DNA of 64,000 nt from Planktothrix sp. FACHB-1365 (GCF_014697575.1 NZ_JACJSC010000012.1:79536-143535), one strand, 5' to 3'; positions 28,778 through 37,796 are shown, numbered from the stretch's first letter. Notes: generated by a model from the sequence alone, not told the origin. A program made the numbers and translations.

Positions 28778-29527
28778 TTATAAATTAACATCGGCTAAAT
28801 AAACATCTGTACGGTAAATTAAATGTACAAATCCTTGAGCATCTACCCAACGTTGAAATAACGCTTCTAACTCGGTAATAATCTGTTGACCCGCTTCTCC
28901 TTCAGTCGGAATATAAGAGGCGCTTTGAGTTCTTCCAATTAACCCTTCTAAATCTAATATTTGTTGAGAAGCGATCGCTTGATAACGCCAATTGGTAAAA
29001 TAAGAATAACTTTGAGCCCTATCCATAACTCGTTTTCGTTTTTCCTTTTCTACTGGCGGATCTTTGGCTGCATTTTTAAAAATTTGGCTATATTCTTGGG
29101 TAAATTGATCATTACGGTTTCGATGATTCCAAACAATTCCTAACCGTCCTGATGGTTTTAAAATTCGATTAAATTCTTTTAAAGTAAGTTCAGGGTTAAA
29201 CCAATGAAAGGCTTGAAAAGCAGTAACTAAATCAACAGAATTATCTCCTAAATTCGTATTTTCCGCCGTAGCTTCTCGAAATTCTACTAAGGGATGGGGG
29301 GTGGCGGTTTCTCTCATTTGGGGGTTAGGTTCAACTGCTAAAACCTTAACCCCTCTTTCTGCTAATAACCGTGAAGAAATCCCCGTTCCCGCACCAATAT
29401 CAACTGCTATTAATTCCGAGGTATTTCCTAACCCCTCTAATACCATTGTAATCGCTTCATCAGGATAACTTGGTCGATATTTCGCATAATAAGATGCTCG
29501 GTCAGAAAACCGAGTTAAAGGGTTCAT
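28778..29527 (-). CDS. Class I SAM-dependent methyltransferase
   Basis: From the ATG at 29527, preceded by GGAAGAG, the protein has 249 residues. An alternative ATG at 29548 adds seven residues. Motif I is AVDIGAGTGISSRLLAERG, motif II LAVEPNPQMRE, followed by VDLVTAFQAFHWFNPE and LKPSGRLGIVW, the methyltransf_11 pattern. Substrate unknown. It is the last gene of a minus-strand run with a membrane protein, a GT39-like glycosyltransferase and the 529-residue protein; a heptamer repeat separates it from the run. Confidence 0.85.
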   Translation of the reverse strand: MNPLTRFSDRASYYAKYRPSYPDEAITMVLEGLGNTSELIAVDIGAGTGISSRLLAERGVKVLAVEPNPQMRETATPHPLVEFREATAENTNLGDNSVDLVTAFQAFHWFNPELTLKEFNRILKPSGRLGIVWNHRNRNDQFTQEYSQIFKNAAKDPPVEKEKRKRVMDRAQSYSYFTNWRYQAIASQQILDLEGLIGRTQSASYIPTEGEAGQQIITELEALFQRWVDAQGFVHLIYRTDVYLADVNL

Positions 29528-29550
29528 TTTGTAAAGAAACTCTTCCATAA

Positions 29551-29598
29551 TCAGTTATCAGTTATCAGTTATCAGTTATCAGTTATCAGTTATCAGTT
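29551..29598 (+). repeat. Heptameric tandem repeat (ATCAGTT)n
   Basis: Nearly seven perfect copies of ATCAGTT fill the gap between the methyltransferase start and the end of the membrane-protein gene. They form the third locus of the heptamer seen at 9145 and 9330. Confidence 0.9.
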
Positions 29599-30346
29599 AA
29601 TTCATGATTTTAATTTCAACATCAATTTTTTGTTGCCATTCTCGAATATAAACTAATAATCCATACATAAACACAATCACTCCCATCATTTCCATAATTT
29701 CTTCTACAATTGCCATTCCTGCATAAATCGGATTTTGTTGATTTTCTATAACGGTAATATAACTCCCTAGCATTTCCATGAATAACGCACCTCCAATATA
29801 TAAAGATGCAGCTAAAGCAAAATGATAGCGGGTTTTTAGGGGAAGATATAACCAAAATTTCCAATATTGTTTTAGGAAAATAGCAACTATAATTGTCCCT
29901 GGAATGACCCACATTGAATGTAAAAAAGCAGGTAACTTTAACGCTTCCGCAATATCAGGAATAATTAAGATTTCATGAATCGTAGCTACTTCATCAAAAG
30001 CTAGTAACCAAAAAATAATCGATAACCATTTCCACTGTTGGAAATAACGATAGTTTACCGGAGTATTATCATCAGGATCGTTTAAGGTTTTTTGTTGTTC
30101 CAGTTCCACTTGTTTTCCTGATGCGATCGCACCCAATAACCAAGCACAAAAAGCTAACATAAACGCACTATAAAACGTTGGTAAATTCATCTCTCGATCT
30201 ACATTAAACATCACTGTCCAATCTTCTCGATAATTAAACACAAATTTACCAATTTGAACTGCAATACTCGTTAGCGTAAAAAATACCACTCCCAGCGTTA
30301 AACGTTTGGCTAATTTTAGGGGAGAAAGCGTTAGATATAACTGCAT
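29597..30346 (-). CDS. Multipass membrane protein of unknown function
   Basis: From the ATG at 30346 the protein has 249 residues with about six hydrophobic helices (LTLGVVFFTLTSIAVQIG, FYSAFMLAFCAWLLGAIA, WLSIIFWLLAFDEVATIHE and three more). A conserved-looking FDEVATIHE lies inside the third and EMMGVIVFMYGLLVYI forms the last. The family was not recognised. It follows the glycosyltransferase gene directly (stop of one 43 bp before this start), so co-expression is likely. A longer frame reaching 30388 is possible. Confidence 0.65.
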   Translation of the reverse strand: MQLYLTLSPLKLAKRLTLGVVFFTLTSIAVQIGKFVFNYREDWTVMFNVDREMNLPTFYSAFMLAFCAWLLGAIASGKQVELEQQKTLNDPDDNTPVNYRYFQQWKWLSIIFWLLAFDEVATIHEILIIPDIAEALKLPAFLHSMWVIPGTIIVAIFLKQYWKFWLYLPLKTRYHFALAASLYIGGALFMEMLGSYITVIENQQNPIYAGMAIVEEIMEMMGVIVFMYGLLVYIREWQQKIDVEIKIMN

Positions 30347-30388
30347 TTTAACTGATCCTATTGGCGTTAAACTCAAATCATAACCCAA

Positions 30389-32086
30389 CTATCGACAATA
30401 ATATCGTCCATATCGATATCCATTAAAATCAGGCTGAGGACGGGGATCTTCCTGACAGCGAAATTGGCTAAAATCCGTATTATCTTTTAAATTCACCCTC
30501 CAAAATTCAAAGGGACGTTGAACTTGAGTTAAAACAGTTGCTACCGCAGGAGAAGGATTATCTGTTTTTTTGACTAACAGAAATTGAGGTAATTTTTCAG
30601 CCTGCTGACGTTTAAATTCTAATCCTAATCCCATCAAAGCGCGAGTTTCTGCATGGGTTCGCTGAGTCATAGCAATAATAACAGGTGTTTTCGCTTCATT
30701 AATAATATAACTGGCTAAACGATCTGATTGTTGGGATTTTTGAAACCCATAATTTCCCCCAACGGTTAATGCACCAACACATCCCATAATTAAGGTGACA
30801 ATTACGATTTTTTGGCTATTAACTTGTAAAATAGGCGGAAGTGAAACCGAAGAATAATTAAAGATTTCAGGTTGTTTCCAAATTCGACCTAATGCAGAAC
30901 CTATAATTAAAATAAACACCGGAAAGTAAACAAATTGATATCTCGCCGCCAGAGAGACATCCTTTTGAAGTCCATAAATTAAAATTAAAAATAGCACAAG
31001 AACACTACTCAAAATACCGCTAAAAATTTTAGTTTCCAGTTGATTTTCAGAGGCGGTCAAATTGAACCGAATTCCCAGAATAATTCCAGGAATCACCCAA
31101 ACTAAAACTGTTAATAAAATTAAGACTGAAATGACCGTAATGATCAAAGGTGTTCCTTCAACGGGTAATAAAAAGATCTGGGTAATTAACCAGGCGAGTA
31201 ACCGAAATAAAGGTTCTATCCATCCTAAGCCTTTAAATTCAGTTTCAATCCAGTCTGTAAGTTGATCATTGGGAATACTTTTTAAAATGGGAATCCAAAC
31301 TAACCCACTGATAAAGGTTCCTAAAATTACTCCATAAATTCTTAGCCAAGCTGTTCTTAAAATCCCTAATTTATTTTGCCAATTCTTTAACCACAATCCC
31401 CCTAAAACTAACCCTTCTGCACCCAAGAACACAATAAAAAAATAGTGGCTGGCTATTCCTAATCCATTAATCATAATCCAACCGATTACTTGAATGATAG
31501 ATAAGGGTTTTTCCCCCTCTAAACTTCTCATCGCCTTGACAAAATAGCCCAGAGATGCAATAATCCAGAGTATCGTTAGAGTATAATGGCGTGCTTCCTG
31601 CGATAAATAGATGCCATAAGGAGAAACTGCCATTAACGCAGCAGTAATTTGAGCAAAAATCAACGATTTAAAGGCAAAATAACTTAAACTAAAAATAGCC
31701 GGAATTGATAAAACCCCTAAAATAGAACTGAGCGATCGCGCTACCGTTAAAGAGACTAATTCTCCCTCGGTTGAAAACAATTTCATCCAAAAATGATTCA
31801 ATAAAAAATATAAGGGAGGGTGATTACTTTCACTGAACAAATGATAAACCACATCCGACGGTTGAGTCGTTGCTTCAAACCGCAAAGGAGATAATAAAGT
31901 ATCTACCGAAATCATTTGATCTAACGGAATTGTTTTCAGTCCGTGACCCAAACTAAACACTAAAGTAGAAATTTCAATACTCGATGCTGATTTATCTCCT
32001 AAACCGATAAATCTCAATAAAATTCCCAGTCCCACCCAAAATAACAATAAAACCGGATGAAACCATCGGTTATTCGTAATTTTCAT
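30389..32086 (-). CDS. GT39/ArnT-like membrane glycosyltransferase
   Basis: The 565-residue protein has about eleven membrane segments. An acidic residue lies in the first loop (GDKSASSIEIS) and SNHPPLYFLLNHFW in the loop before TM3, the pattern of dolichyl-/undecaprenyl-phosphate sugar transferases (PMT_2, RgtA/B/C/D types). SQEARHYTL follows. Such enzymes move a lipid-linked sugar onto a lipid or protein on the outer face of the membrane; donor and acceptor are unknown. The C-terminal 90 residues are soluble. Neighbouring genes suggest a cell-surface glycan role. Confidence 0.75.
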   Translation of the reverse strand: MKITNNRWFHPVLLLFWVGLGILLRFIGLGDKSASSIEISTLVFSLGHGLKTIPLDQMISVDTLLSPLRFEATTQPSDVVYHLFSESNHPPLYFLLNHFWMKLFSTEGELVSLTVARSLSSILGVLSIPAIFSLSYFAFKSLIFAQITAALMAVSPYGIYLSQEARHYTLTILWIIASLGYFVKAMRSLEGEKPLSIIQVIGWIMINGLGIASHYFFIVFLGAEGLVLGGLWLKNWQNKLGILRTAWLRIYGVILGTFISGLVWIPILKSIPNDQLTDWIETEFKGLGWIEPLFRLLAWLITQIFLLPVEGTPLIITVISVLILLTVLVWVIPGIILGIRFNLTASENQLETKIFSGILSSVLVLFLILIYGLQKDVSLAARYQFVYFPVFILIIGSALGRIWKQPEIFNYSSVSLPPILQVNSQKIVIVTLIMGCVGALTVGGNYGFQKSQQSDRLASYIINEAKTPVIIAMTQRTHAETRALMGLGLEFKRQQAEKLPQFLLVKKTDNPSPAVATVLTQVQRPFEFWRVNLKDNTDFSQFRCQEDPRPQPDFNGYRYGRYYCR

Positions 32087-32139
32087 CCCTTAAAACAATC
32101 CTCACAAAATCTAAACTAATCATTATACTTCATCCGTAG

Positions 32140-32325
32140 GGTGCGTAAGCTCCGCGCACGCACCAACCCCATATTATAATAGTAAAAACCATCATTATTT
32201 TAGAATTTATAAGCATCGCGCACACACCAAAACCTTATTATAGGAATAATAAAACCTATCATTATTTTAGAATTTATAAGCACCACTCAGACACCAAACC
32301 CCTATTATATTGTAGGAATAAATAA
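32140..32325. repeat. Degenerate 65-70-bp tandem repeat
   Basis: Two and a half imperfect units share ATCATTATTTTAGAATTTATAAGC followed by a CACACACCAAA-type stretch and TATTATA. The first, shorter unit has GCGCACGCACCAA. They fill the gap between the GT39-like gene and the 529-residue gene. Confidence 0.7.
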
Positions 32326-32329
32326 TCCC

Positions 32330-33919
32330 TTAAAACCGTCGTTCTAATTTCAAACATTGACCCGGCGTTAACTTCCTAATTTCATCTGTTAAATCTAACC
32401 AAGGTTGTAATTGTCCCCGTTGAAACGTGCGACTATAAGGAATATCCATCGACGTTTGATCACAAGCAATTCCAGCAGAAACGACCCCTCGCCAAGAATC
32501 AGCATATAATTCATCAATAATATGCCATTGATTTCTTTCCCACCGAAATCGTCGTGTAAATCGAAAGGGTGCGTCTTGTTTCCCCCGAACAATTTCAGAA
32601 GAATTTAAACTCTGAATTTGCTTGGAAAAAAATCTCCCTAAAATCAATATTAAAATTCGCATTAACACTAATTTCAACGAAGATAATTGATTAGGTTTTA
32701 CCCAACTTAATCCCCCTTCAATTAAAACATCATCCTGTTCAACATGAATGGTATAGGAGCTCATTAAATGCGCCACAGCATTTTTAATCTGACGACCCTG
32801 ACGAACTTGTAGGGAAAAATGAGTATCTGACAATATCAGTTTATTTTCTCTAAATAACTTAAAAACGCCCCCTTTATTTAAAGCCACATATAATTCCACA
32901 TGGGGACGACGTTTAATTAAAATCTCCGCTTCCTTTAACCCAATACTCGCCACATCTCGCGCTAAAGGTTGCGGTCTTCCAGGGACAAAATCGCGCCAAG
33001 CCAGCAGATAATTCCAAACCCAATTTCCTAATAAATAATCATCGCCATAACAAGCTGATAAACCATTCTTAAGACCCTGTAAAAATCGGTCATTAATTCG
33101 TAACGCATCCGGTAGCCATTCCCCGACTAATTCAAACCCATACGGAAAAAATTGATAAGTATTTAAACTTCCATATTCACCCCCATACGACCCATCAGGA
33201 TGAATAAAATAAGACGCTAACTCTACCGCCTTCAGCAAAGATTCTTTGAAGCGTAAATCCCCTCTTAAATCATCCAATTGAGCTAAAAAAGAAATCGTTA
33301 AGCTATGATAACCGGGATCAAAAGTATCGTATTCTTTAAACCATCCTTCCTGACTTTGTAAGGAGAATAACCAATCTAAACGTGAAGCTTTAATGCGATG
33401 CCATTTAGACGTTTGTAACATTTGTCCCAACCGTTCTAAACAGAGAATAATTAACGCCTCCTGACTCGCACTTTGACTAAATTTACAATAAGCTAACCCA
33501 TTCGCCCGACGTTCAAAACTTTGTAACCCTTCATAATTCATTAACCCTAATAAATGATAACTTTCTAAACAAGCAAATAGGGAAAAAGCCGTTGCACTAG
33601 CAGAATGTTCTAAGGGAAAATATTGATCACAAAAATTACCAGGATGAACCGTATCAGTGGTATAAAGAATACCCGCCTCCACCCAATTTTTAATCGCAGG
33701 TTGTTGATAATAGGGATTATCGGAAATCGGAAGATCATAAACTAACGCCAGAGGTAACACTAATTCTTGCATTTTACCATTGGCAAAATCTTTAATTTTA
33801 TAATGCCAAAAATTTCGATCAAAGCAACCATAAGTTGGACTATGGGGATTTCGATCCAATAAGGTTAAAATTTTAGGAATTTGAGCCAAGGCTTCACGGG
33901 AAAATAAATCTTTACTCAC
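32330..33919 (-). CDS. Conserved-looking 529-residue protein, possible alpha/alpha-toroid
   Basis: No family was recognised with certainty. The first 310 residues are rich in paired helices with aromatic/Gly motifs (NFWHYKIKDF, QSQEGWFKEYDTFDPGYHSL, HPDGSYGGEYGS), as in (alpha/alpha) toroid proteins such as lyases and prenyltransferases. The last 180 residues are beta-rich with one hydrophobic stretch (LKLVLMRILILILGRFF), recalling heparinase II/III architecture. It is upstream of a GT39-like gene and may act on a surface polysaccharide; that is inference. Confidence 0.6.
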   Translation of the reverse strand: MSKDLFSREALAQIPKILTLLDRNPHSPTYGCFDRNFWHYKIKDFANGKMQELVLPLALVYDLPISDNPYYQQPAIKNWVEAGILYTTDTVHPGNFCDQYFPLEHSASATAFSLFACLESYHLLGLMNYEGLQSFERRANGLAYCKFSQSASQEALIILCLERLGQMLQTSKWHRIKASRLDWLFSLQSQEGWFKEYDTFDPGYHSLTISFLAQLDDLRGDLRFKESLLKAVELASYFIHPDGSYGGEYGSLNTYQFFPYGFELVGEWLPDALRINDRFLQGLKNGLSACYGDDYLLGNWVWNYLLAWRDFVPGRPQPLARDVASIGLKEAEILIKRRPHVELYVALNKGGVFKLFRENKLILSDTHFSLQVRQGRQIKNAVAHLMSSYTIHVEQDDVLIEGGLSWVKPNQLSSLKLVLMRILILILGRFFSKQIQSLNSSEIVRGKQDAPFRFTRRFRWERNQWHIIDELYADSWRGVVSAGIACDQTSMDIPYSRTFQRGQLQPWLDLTDEIRKLTPGQCLKLERRF

Positions 33920-34139
33920 GGTTAATAACGGCTATTCGGTGCACCAAACAAATCACCGCTATTGTACCAAAAAAGGTGCGATCGCTATTTGATTTACTGG
34001 TTTACCTGGTCTTCCAGGGTTAGTCCTGGCAACTTCTTGATATTCTTGATGTCTTTGGGGTTAAATATTAAGCTTATTAGGAATAATAAATTTTCCAGGG
34101 TATAATTAATTTCATCATCTCCCTTGAGGTTTTCTCGTG

Positions 34140-35153
34140 ATGAGTTATTGCCTTAATCCTCAATGTCCAAATCCAACAGATCCAGCAAACGAGAATCAAC
34201 ACACTTGCTGTCAATGTGGCTCAGATCTTTTGCTAAAAGAACGGTATCGTGTGATTAAACAATTAGGAGGCGGATGTTCTAGCAAAACATTTGAAATTGA
34301 TGATCAAGGGAAAGTTAAGGTTCTAAAAGTTTTATTAATAAACCATCCTAAAGCTGTCGCTTTATTTAAACAACAAGCAGAAGTTTTGAGTCAAATTAAT
34401 CATCCTGGAATTCCTAAAATTGATCTTGATGGATATTTTACCTATCTTCCCAAGGGGAGCGAAGAAGCTCTTCATTGTTTAGTAATGGAGAAAATTGAAG
34501 GGCTAAATTTACAAGACTGGATGAATGAACGAAAACAAGAACCCATCAGTCAAGAACAGGCTTTAGAATGGCTAAAACAACTAGCTGAGATTTTAGAGCA
34601 AGTTCATAATTTGCAATACTTCCATCGGGATATTAAGCCTAAAAATATTATGATAAAATCTAATGGACAATTAGTATTAATTGATTTTGGAACTGTACGG
34701 GAAATTTTAGGAACCTATATATTTAATTTCACTGATGGCCAAACTGTAACTGGGATTGTTTCTCCTGGATATACACCTCCAGAACAAATAAATGGGAAAG
34801 CTGTTCCTCAATCCGATTTTTTTGCCTTGGGACAAACATTGATTTATTTATTAACGGGAAAACCTCCCAATGCTTATCCAGAAAATCCCCGAACAGGTAA
34901 GTTATTATGGCGAAAAGGTGTGCCCCATATTTCTGCTCAATTTGCTGCTCTAATTGATTATTTAATAGCTCCTTTTCCAGGTAATCGCCCTCAAAATCCA
35001 CAAATAATCTTGCAATGTTTAGCAGAAATTGATTTAAAACAAACTGAGAATAATAATACTAATATTATGAATGTTGAAATTAATTTTCAGAATCAACCTT
35101 CAGAGGCTCCTAGAGGAATACTGAGTAAAATCAAGAAATTTTTAAGCTTATAG
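34140..35153 (+). CDS. Serine/threonine protein kinase with N-terminal zinc ribbon
   Basis: From the ATG at 34140 (GTG at 34137 also possible) the protein has 337 residues. It begins with a Cys-rich ribbon (C4, C9, C23/24, C26) typical of many cyanobacterial Ser/Thr kinases, then a kinase domain from 36: glycine loop LGGGCSSKTF, VAIK-equivalent Lys in KVLKVLL, catalytic FHRDIKPKNIM, IDFGT metal motif and SPGYTPPEQ P+1 loop. All catalytic residues are present. No membrane segment or sensor domain follows. Monocistronic. Confidence 0.9.
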   Translation: MSYCLNPQCPNPTDPANENQHTCCQCGSDLLLKERYRVIKQLGGGCSSKTFEIDDQGKVKVLKVLLINHPKAVALFKQQAEVLSQINHPGIPKIDLDGYFTYLPKGSEEALHCLVMEKIEGLNLQDWMNERKQEPISQEQALEWLKQLAEILEQVHNLQYFHRDIKPKNIMIKSNGQLVLIDFGTVREILGTYIFNFTDGQTVTGIVSPGYTPPEQINGKAVPQSDFFALGQTLIYLLTGKPPNAYPENPRTGKLLWRKGVPHISAQFAALIDYLIAPFPGNRPQNPQIILQCLAEIDLKQTENNNTNIMNVEINFQNQPSEAPRGILSKIKKFLSL

Positions 35154-35239
35154 TCTAATTTTTATACAAAAACAACTCAAATAGGATTGCTATATAATTT
35201 AAGCAGACTAAACTGAAGAATCTCAATTATTTGTATCCC

Positions 35240-35273
35240 CAGTCATTCCTTTAATTTTATAACGGAATGACTG
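35240..35273. terminator. Hairpin between convergent genes
   Basis: CAGTCATTCC and GGAATGACTG form a perfect 10-bp stem with a 14-nt AT-rich loop. It lies between the converging kinase and cupin genes and can act in either direction, although no long T-run follows. Confidence 0.6.
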
Positions 35274-35283
35274 AGTTGCTAAT

Positions 35284-35781
35284 TTAAGCCGCTTTTCGTT
35301 CTTCCTGATCAAAACCATGTAAAATGGGTTCGGGGCCGAATTTAGAAGTAACTTTCAGCAAACGAGGAATTTCAAAACTATTATAAACGCGAAACTCGCT
35401 TTGAATTGTTGCTTCTGCCGCTCTAACAGCTTGGTTTAAAACTAAAGAACCATCGGGGTCAGAAACAGAACGATGGAAGGTTCCGGGGGGAATTCTCAAA
35501 ATGTGACGGTTCGCATCTAATCTAACAATATGATAGGGATCTTTCCAAGCAAAATTAACTAAATAAAAGGTGCGTCCCCCACTCACTGCTAACAAATTAT
35601 CTTCTTGATGGGGATGAAGATAAAATTGCCAATATCCGGTTTCAGTATTATTGGGGCTAATGGCTGGCCCTTCATGAAAGACTAAATCACGGGCGTTTGA
35701 ATTGGCAATTGTAATATCAAAAAAACGCACACTGGGAGTATCACGAAATTTATGAAAGGGGATTAATTCAAACATATTCAC
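35284..35781 (-). CDS. Cupin-like protein
   Basis: The 165-residue protein is beta-rich with cupin-type segments: FYLHPHQEDNLLAVSGGRTFYLV (motif 1-like, with His and Glu ligand candidates) and RIPPGTFHRSVSDPDGSLVLNQ (motif 2-like). A short C-terminal helix follows. A metal-binding RmlC-like jelly roll is likely. The ligand and role are unknown. Confidence 0.65.
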   Translation of the reverse strand: MNMFELIPFHKFRDTPSVRFFDITIANSNARDLVFHEGPAISPNNTETGYWQFYLHPHQEDNLLAVSGGRTFYLVNFAWKDPYHIVRLDANRHILRIPPGTFHRSVSDPDGSLVLNQAVRAAEATIQSEFRVYNSFEIPRLLKVTSKFGPEPILHGFDQEERKAA

Positions 35782-35925
35782 TCTATTTAAAATATTAGTT
35801 TTTCGCGAGTTGTCTTTAGCTTAGTCATACTGATTCAAACAATCAAAACTTATTCAGAATAGTTTCTATGCGGAAACCGAATAGATAGTCTAGGGACAGA
35901 GAGGGGGAATTTTTACAGTAAAATT

Positions 35926-36289
35926 GTAGTGAGTCCTTCAGGACTCTAAGAAAGCCCTGAAGGGCTTACTACGGTTTGTAGTGAGTTTTTCAGGACTCTA
36001 AGAAAGCCCTGAAGGGCTGACTACGGTTTGTAGTGAGTCCTTCAGGACTCTAAGAAAGCCCTGAAGGGCTGACTACGATTTGTAGTGAGTCCTTTAGGAC
36101 TCTAAGAAAGCCCTGAAGGGCTGACTACGATTTGTAGTGAGTCCTTTAGGACTCTAAGAAAGCCCTGAAGGGCTGACTACGATTTGTAGTGAGTCCTTTA
36201 GGACTCTAAGAAAGCCCTGAAGGGCTTACTACGGTTTGTAGTGAGTCCTTTAGGACTCTAAGAAAGCCCTGAAGGGCTTACTACGGTTT
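35926..36289 (+). repeat. Seven 52-bp palindromic tandem repeats upstream of recR
   Basis: Seven head-to-tail units start at 35926, 35978, 36030, 36082, 36134, 36186 and 36238, each exactly 52 bp. Each unit has outer arms GTAGT/ACTAC, an inner hairpin GAGTCCT-TT-AGGACTC and a second hairpin AGCCCTGAAGGGCT, so a unit can fold as a three-stem junction. Variation is limited to a few positions (C/T in the first loop, T/G before ACTAC, G/A in GGTTT/GATTT). There are no unique spacers, so it is not CRISPR. It ends 3 bp before the likely recR start region. Confidence 0.9.
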
Positions 36290-36292
36290 GGA

Positions 36293-36904
36293 ATTGGAGG
36301 CAGTCCGACGGTTTATACTCGTCCTTTAGCTCGATTAATTGAGCAATTGCAACATTTACCCGGTGTGGGGCCAAAAACAGCCCAACGGTTGGCGCTCCAT
36401 ATTATTAAGCGTCCTGATGAAGATGTGCAAGCCTTAGCCCAGGCGTTATTGGATGCGAAACAGCAAGTGGGTTTTTGTCAGGTTTGTTTCCATCTCTCGG
36501 CTGAACCCGTTTGCGAGATTTGTCGTCATCCCCAACGTGACCCCGATACAATTTGTGTGGTGTCTGACTCCCGTGATGTGATTGCATTAGAAAAAACACG
36601 GGAATATAAAGGGAAATATCATGTTTTGGGGGGTGTGATTTCTCCGATGGATGGTATTGGCCCGGAACAATTAACCATTCAACCGTTAATTCGTCGGGTA
36701 AGTCAACAACAAATTAAAGAAGTGATTATTGCTATTAGTCCGAGTGTTGAAGGAGAAACCACAACATTATATTTAGGTCAACTGTTAAGACCCTTTACGA
36801 AAGTCACCCGCATTGCCTTTGGTTTACCGATGGGGGGCGAGTTAGAATATGCCGATGAAATTACCTTAGCACGGGCGTTAGAAGGACGGAGAGAGTTAGA
36901 ATAA
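36293..36904 (+). CDS. recR: Recombination mediator RecR, start codon uncertain
   Basis: RecR of the RecFOR pathway. Helix-hairpin-helix [17 protein letters not shown]4 zinc finger CQVC...CEIC, Toprim domain [15 protein letters not shown] with [13 protein letters not shown], and the end [21 protein letters not shown] are all intact. The conserved N terminus [16 protein letters not shown] starts at 36311, upstream of the first usual start (TTG at 36347). Between the in-frame TAG at 36251 and 36347 there is no ATG, GTG or TTG; ATT at 36293 gives a 203-residue product of normal length. The repeat array next to it may have removed the original start. If TTG is used, about 18 residues of the first helix are lost. 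Confidence 0.8.
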   Translation: MGGSPTVYTRPLARLIEQLQHLPGVGPKTAQRLALHIIKRPDEDVQALAQALLDAKQQVGFCQVCFHLSAEPVCEICRHPQRDPDTICVVSDSRDVIALEKTREYKGKYHVLGGVISPMDGIGPEQLTIQPLIRRVSQQQIKEVIIAISPSVEGETTTLYLGQLLRPFTKVTRIAFGLPMGGELEYADEITLARALEGRRELE

Positions 36905-36931
36905 CCTACTTCAATCATCCCTTGAGGAATA

Positions 36932-36963
36932 AAAACCCGGTTTCTGACAGAAGCCGGGTTTTT
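36932..36963 (+). terminator. Rho-independent terminator of recR
   Basis: AAAACCCGGTTTCTG pairs with CAGAAGCCGGGTTTT (one G-T pair) and TTTT follows, 28 bp after the recR stop. The core matches the GAAACCCGGTTTC repeat motif common in the 60-63 kb region. Confidence 0.85.
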
Positions 36964-36988
36964 GCGATGGCTATATGTCCACCCCCAT

Positions 36989-37077
36989 TACATAACTTTA
37001 TTCAAAAATCCCATTAATTACATAACACAAGTCCTAAATCGCCCCAAACCTCTATAAGTACATAACAAATGGGGCGA
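36989..37077 (+). promoter_or_regulatory. Operator-like TACATAAC repeats and inverted repeat
   Basis: TACATAAC occurs at 36989, 37019 and 37059, that is 30 and 40 bp apart, on one face of the helix. TCGCCCCA (37039-37046) and TGGGGCGA (37070-37077) form a perfect inverted repeat around the third copy. The array lies 92 bp before a gene that encodes a ribbon-helix-helix domain, so autoregulation is plausible but unproven. Confidence 0.5.
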
Positions 37078-37168
37078 CTACCACAAAGTATGTAAAAAAA
37101 TGTAACAAGAGCTACCATTATGCAAATAGTCGAGTTATTGTATACCTATACACAGAAAAGTTAAAACG

Positions 37169-37684
37169 ATGTGTGCAAAACGACTGACTATTGCCATCCC
37201 CAATGGGTTGTATGAGCGATTGCAGACTGTTAAACAAGAAATCAACATATCTGGCGTGTGCCAGGAGGCTTTAAACATGGCGATTACACTCAAAGAAACC
37301 CAAACCCAAGCATTAACCTTTAACCACCAACAACTGATTGACCGCCTGAAACTGGAAAAAAAATTGTTAGTGGCGCAAATCAAAGAACAAGGTCGGAAAT
37401 TAGGAATTCAATCTGCTATGACCCTTTCCTATAAAGAATTTCAACGCATTGAACGCCTCAGTCTAGGTCATGTCAGAATCGAAGCGAATTCCTTTGCGGA
37501 TATGTGGAAATTATTAGCCAGTCGTCAACCTGAGCAAAACATGGAATTTCAAGGCGAAGAATTACGCGAAATGACTTCTCTGAATGAGGAAAACCAATCA
37601 ATTTTTGTTGAAGGTTGGATGGAAGGCGTATTAACGGTTTGGAATCAAATTAAAGACGAACTTAATGATGTGGAAGCCGAATAA
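37169..37684 (+). CDS. Ribbon-helix-helix protein with conserved C-terminal domain
   Basis: This 171-residue protein has an N-terminal RHH-like DNA-binding segment (RLTIAIPNGLYERLQTVKQE, then ISGVCQEALNMAI; residues 5-39) and a helical C-terminal domain of about 130 residues with KLGIQSAMTLSYKEFQRIERL and FVEGWMEGVLTVWNQIKDEL. The C-terminal domain is shared with the next gene (133 residues), so the two are paralogues. The family was not recognised. AGGAGG at 37263-37268 with ATG at 37277 inside the gene could start a second, RHH-less product of 135 residues. Confidence 0.7.
   Translation: MCAKRLTIAIPNGLYERLQTVKQEINISGVCQEALNMAITLKETQTQALTFNHQQLIDRLKLEKKLLVAQIKEQGRKLGIQSAMTLSYKEFQRIERLSLGHVRIEANSFADMWKLLASRQPEQNMEFQGEELREMTSLNEENQSIFVEGWMEGVLTVWNQIKDELNDVEAE
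37263..37279 (+). promoter_or_regulatory. Internal ribosome-binding site and start within the RHH gene
   Basis: AGGAGG (codons for Q-E-A) is followed 8 nt later by an in-frame ATG (Met37). The identical arrangement CCAGGAGGCTTTAA..ATG at 37937-37955 is the only start of the paralogue downstream. Confidence 0.55.
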
Positions 37685-37796
37685 AATTCATTGATTTAAC
37701 CGGATGAATTCATTTCAATGGGCTAATCAAGATTCGACTATTCCTATTGTTAACAACTCGGATTTTTGTCAAACAACCCAGATGCTATCAACAATA

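Noticed and set aside
35926..36289. CRISPR-like regular array
   Set aside because: The period is constant, but whole units including the possible spacers are identical; there are no unique spacers and no cas genes.
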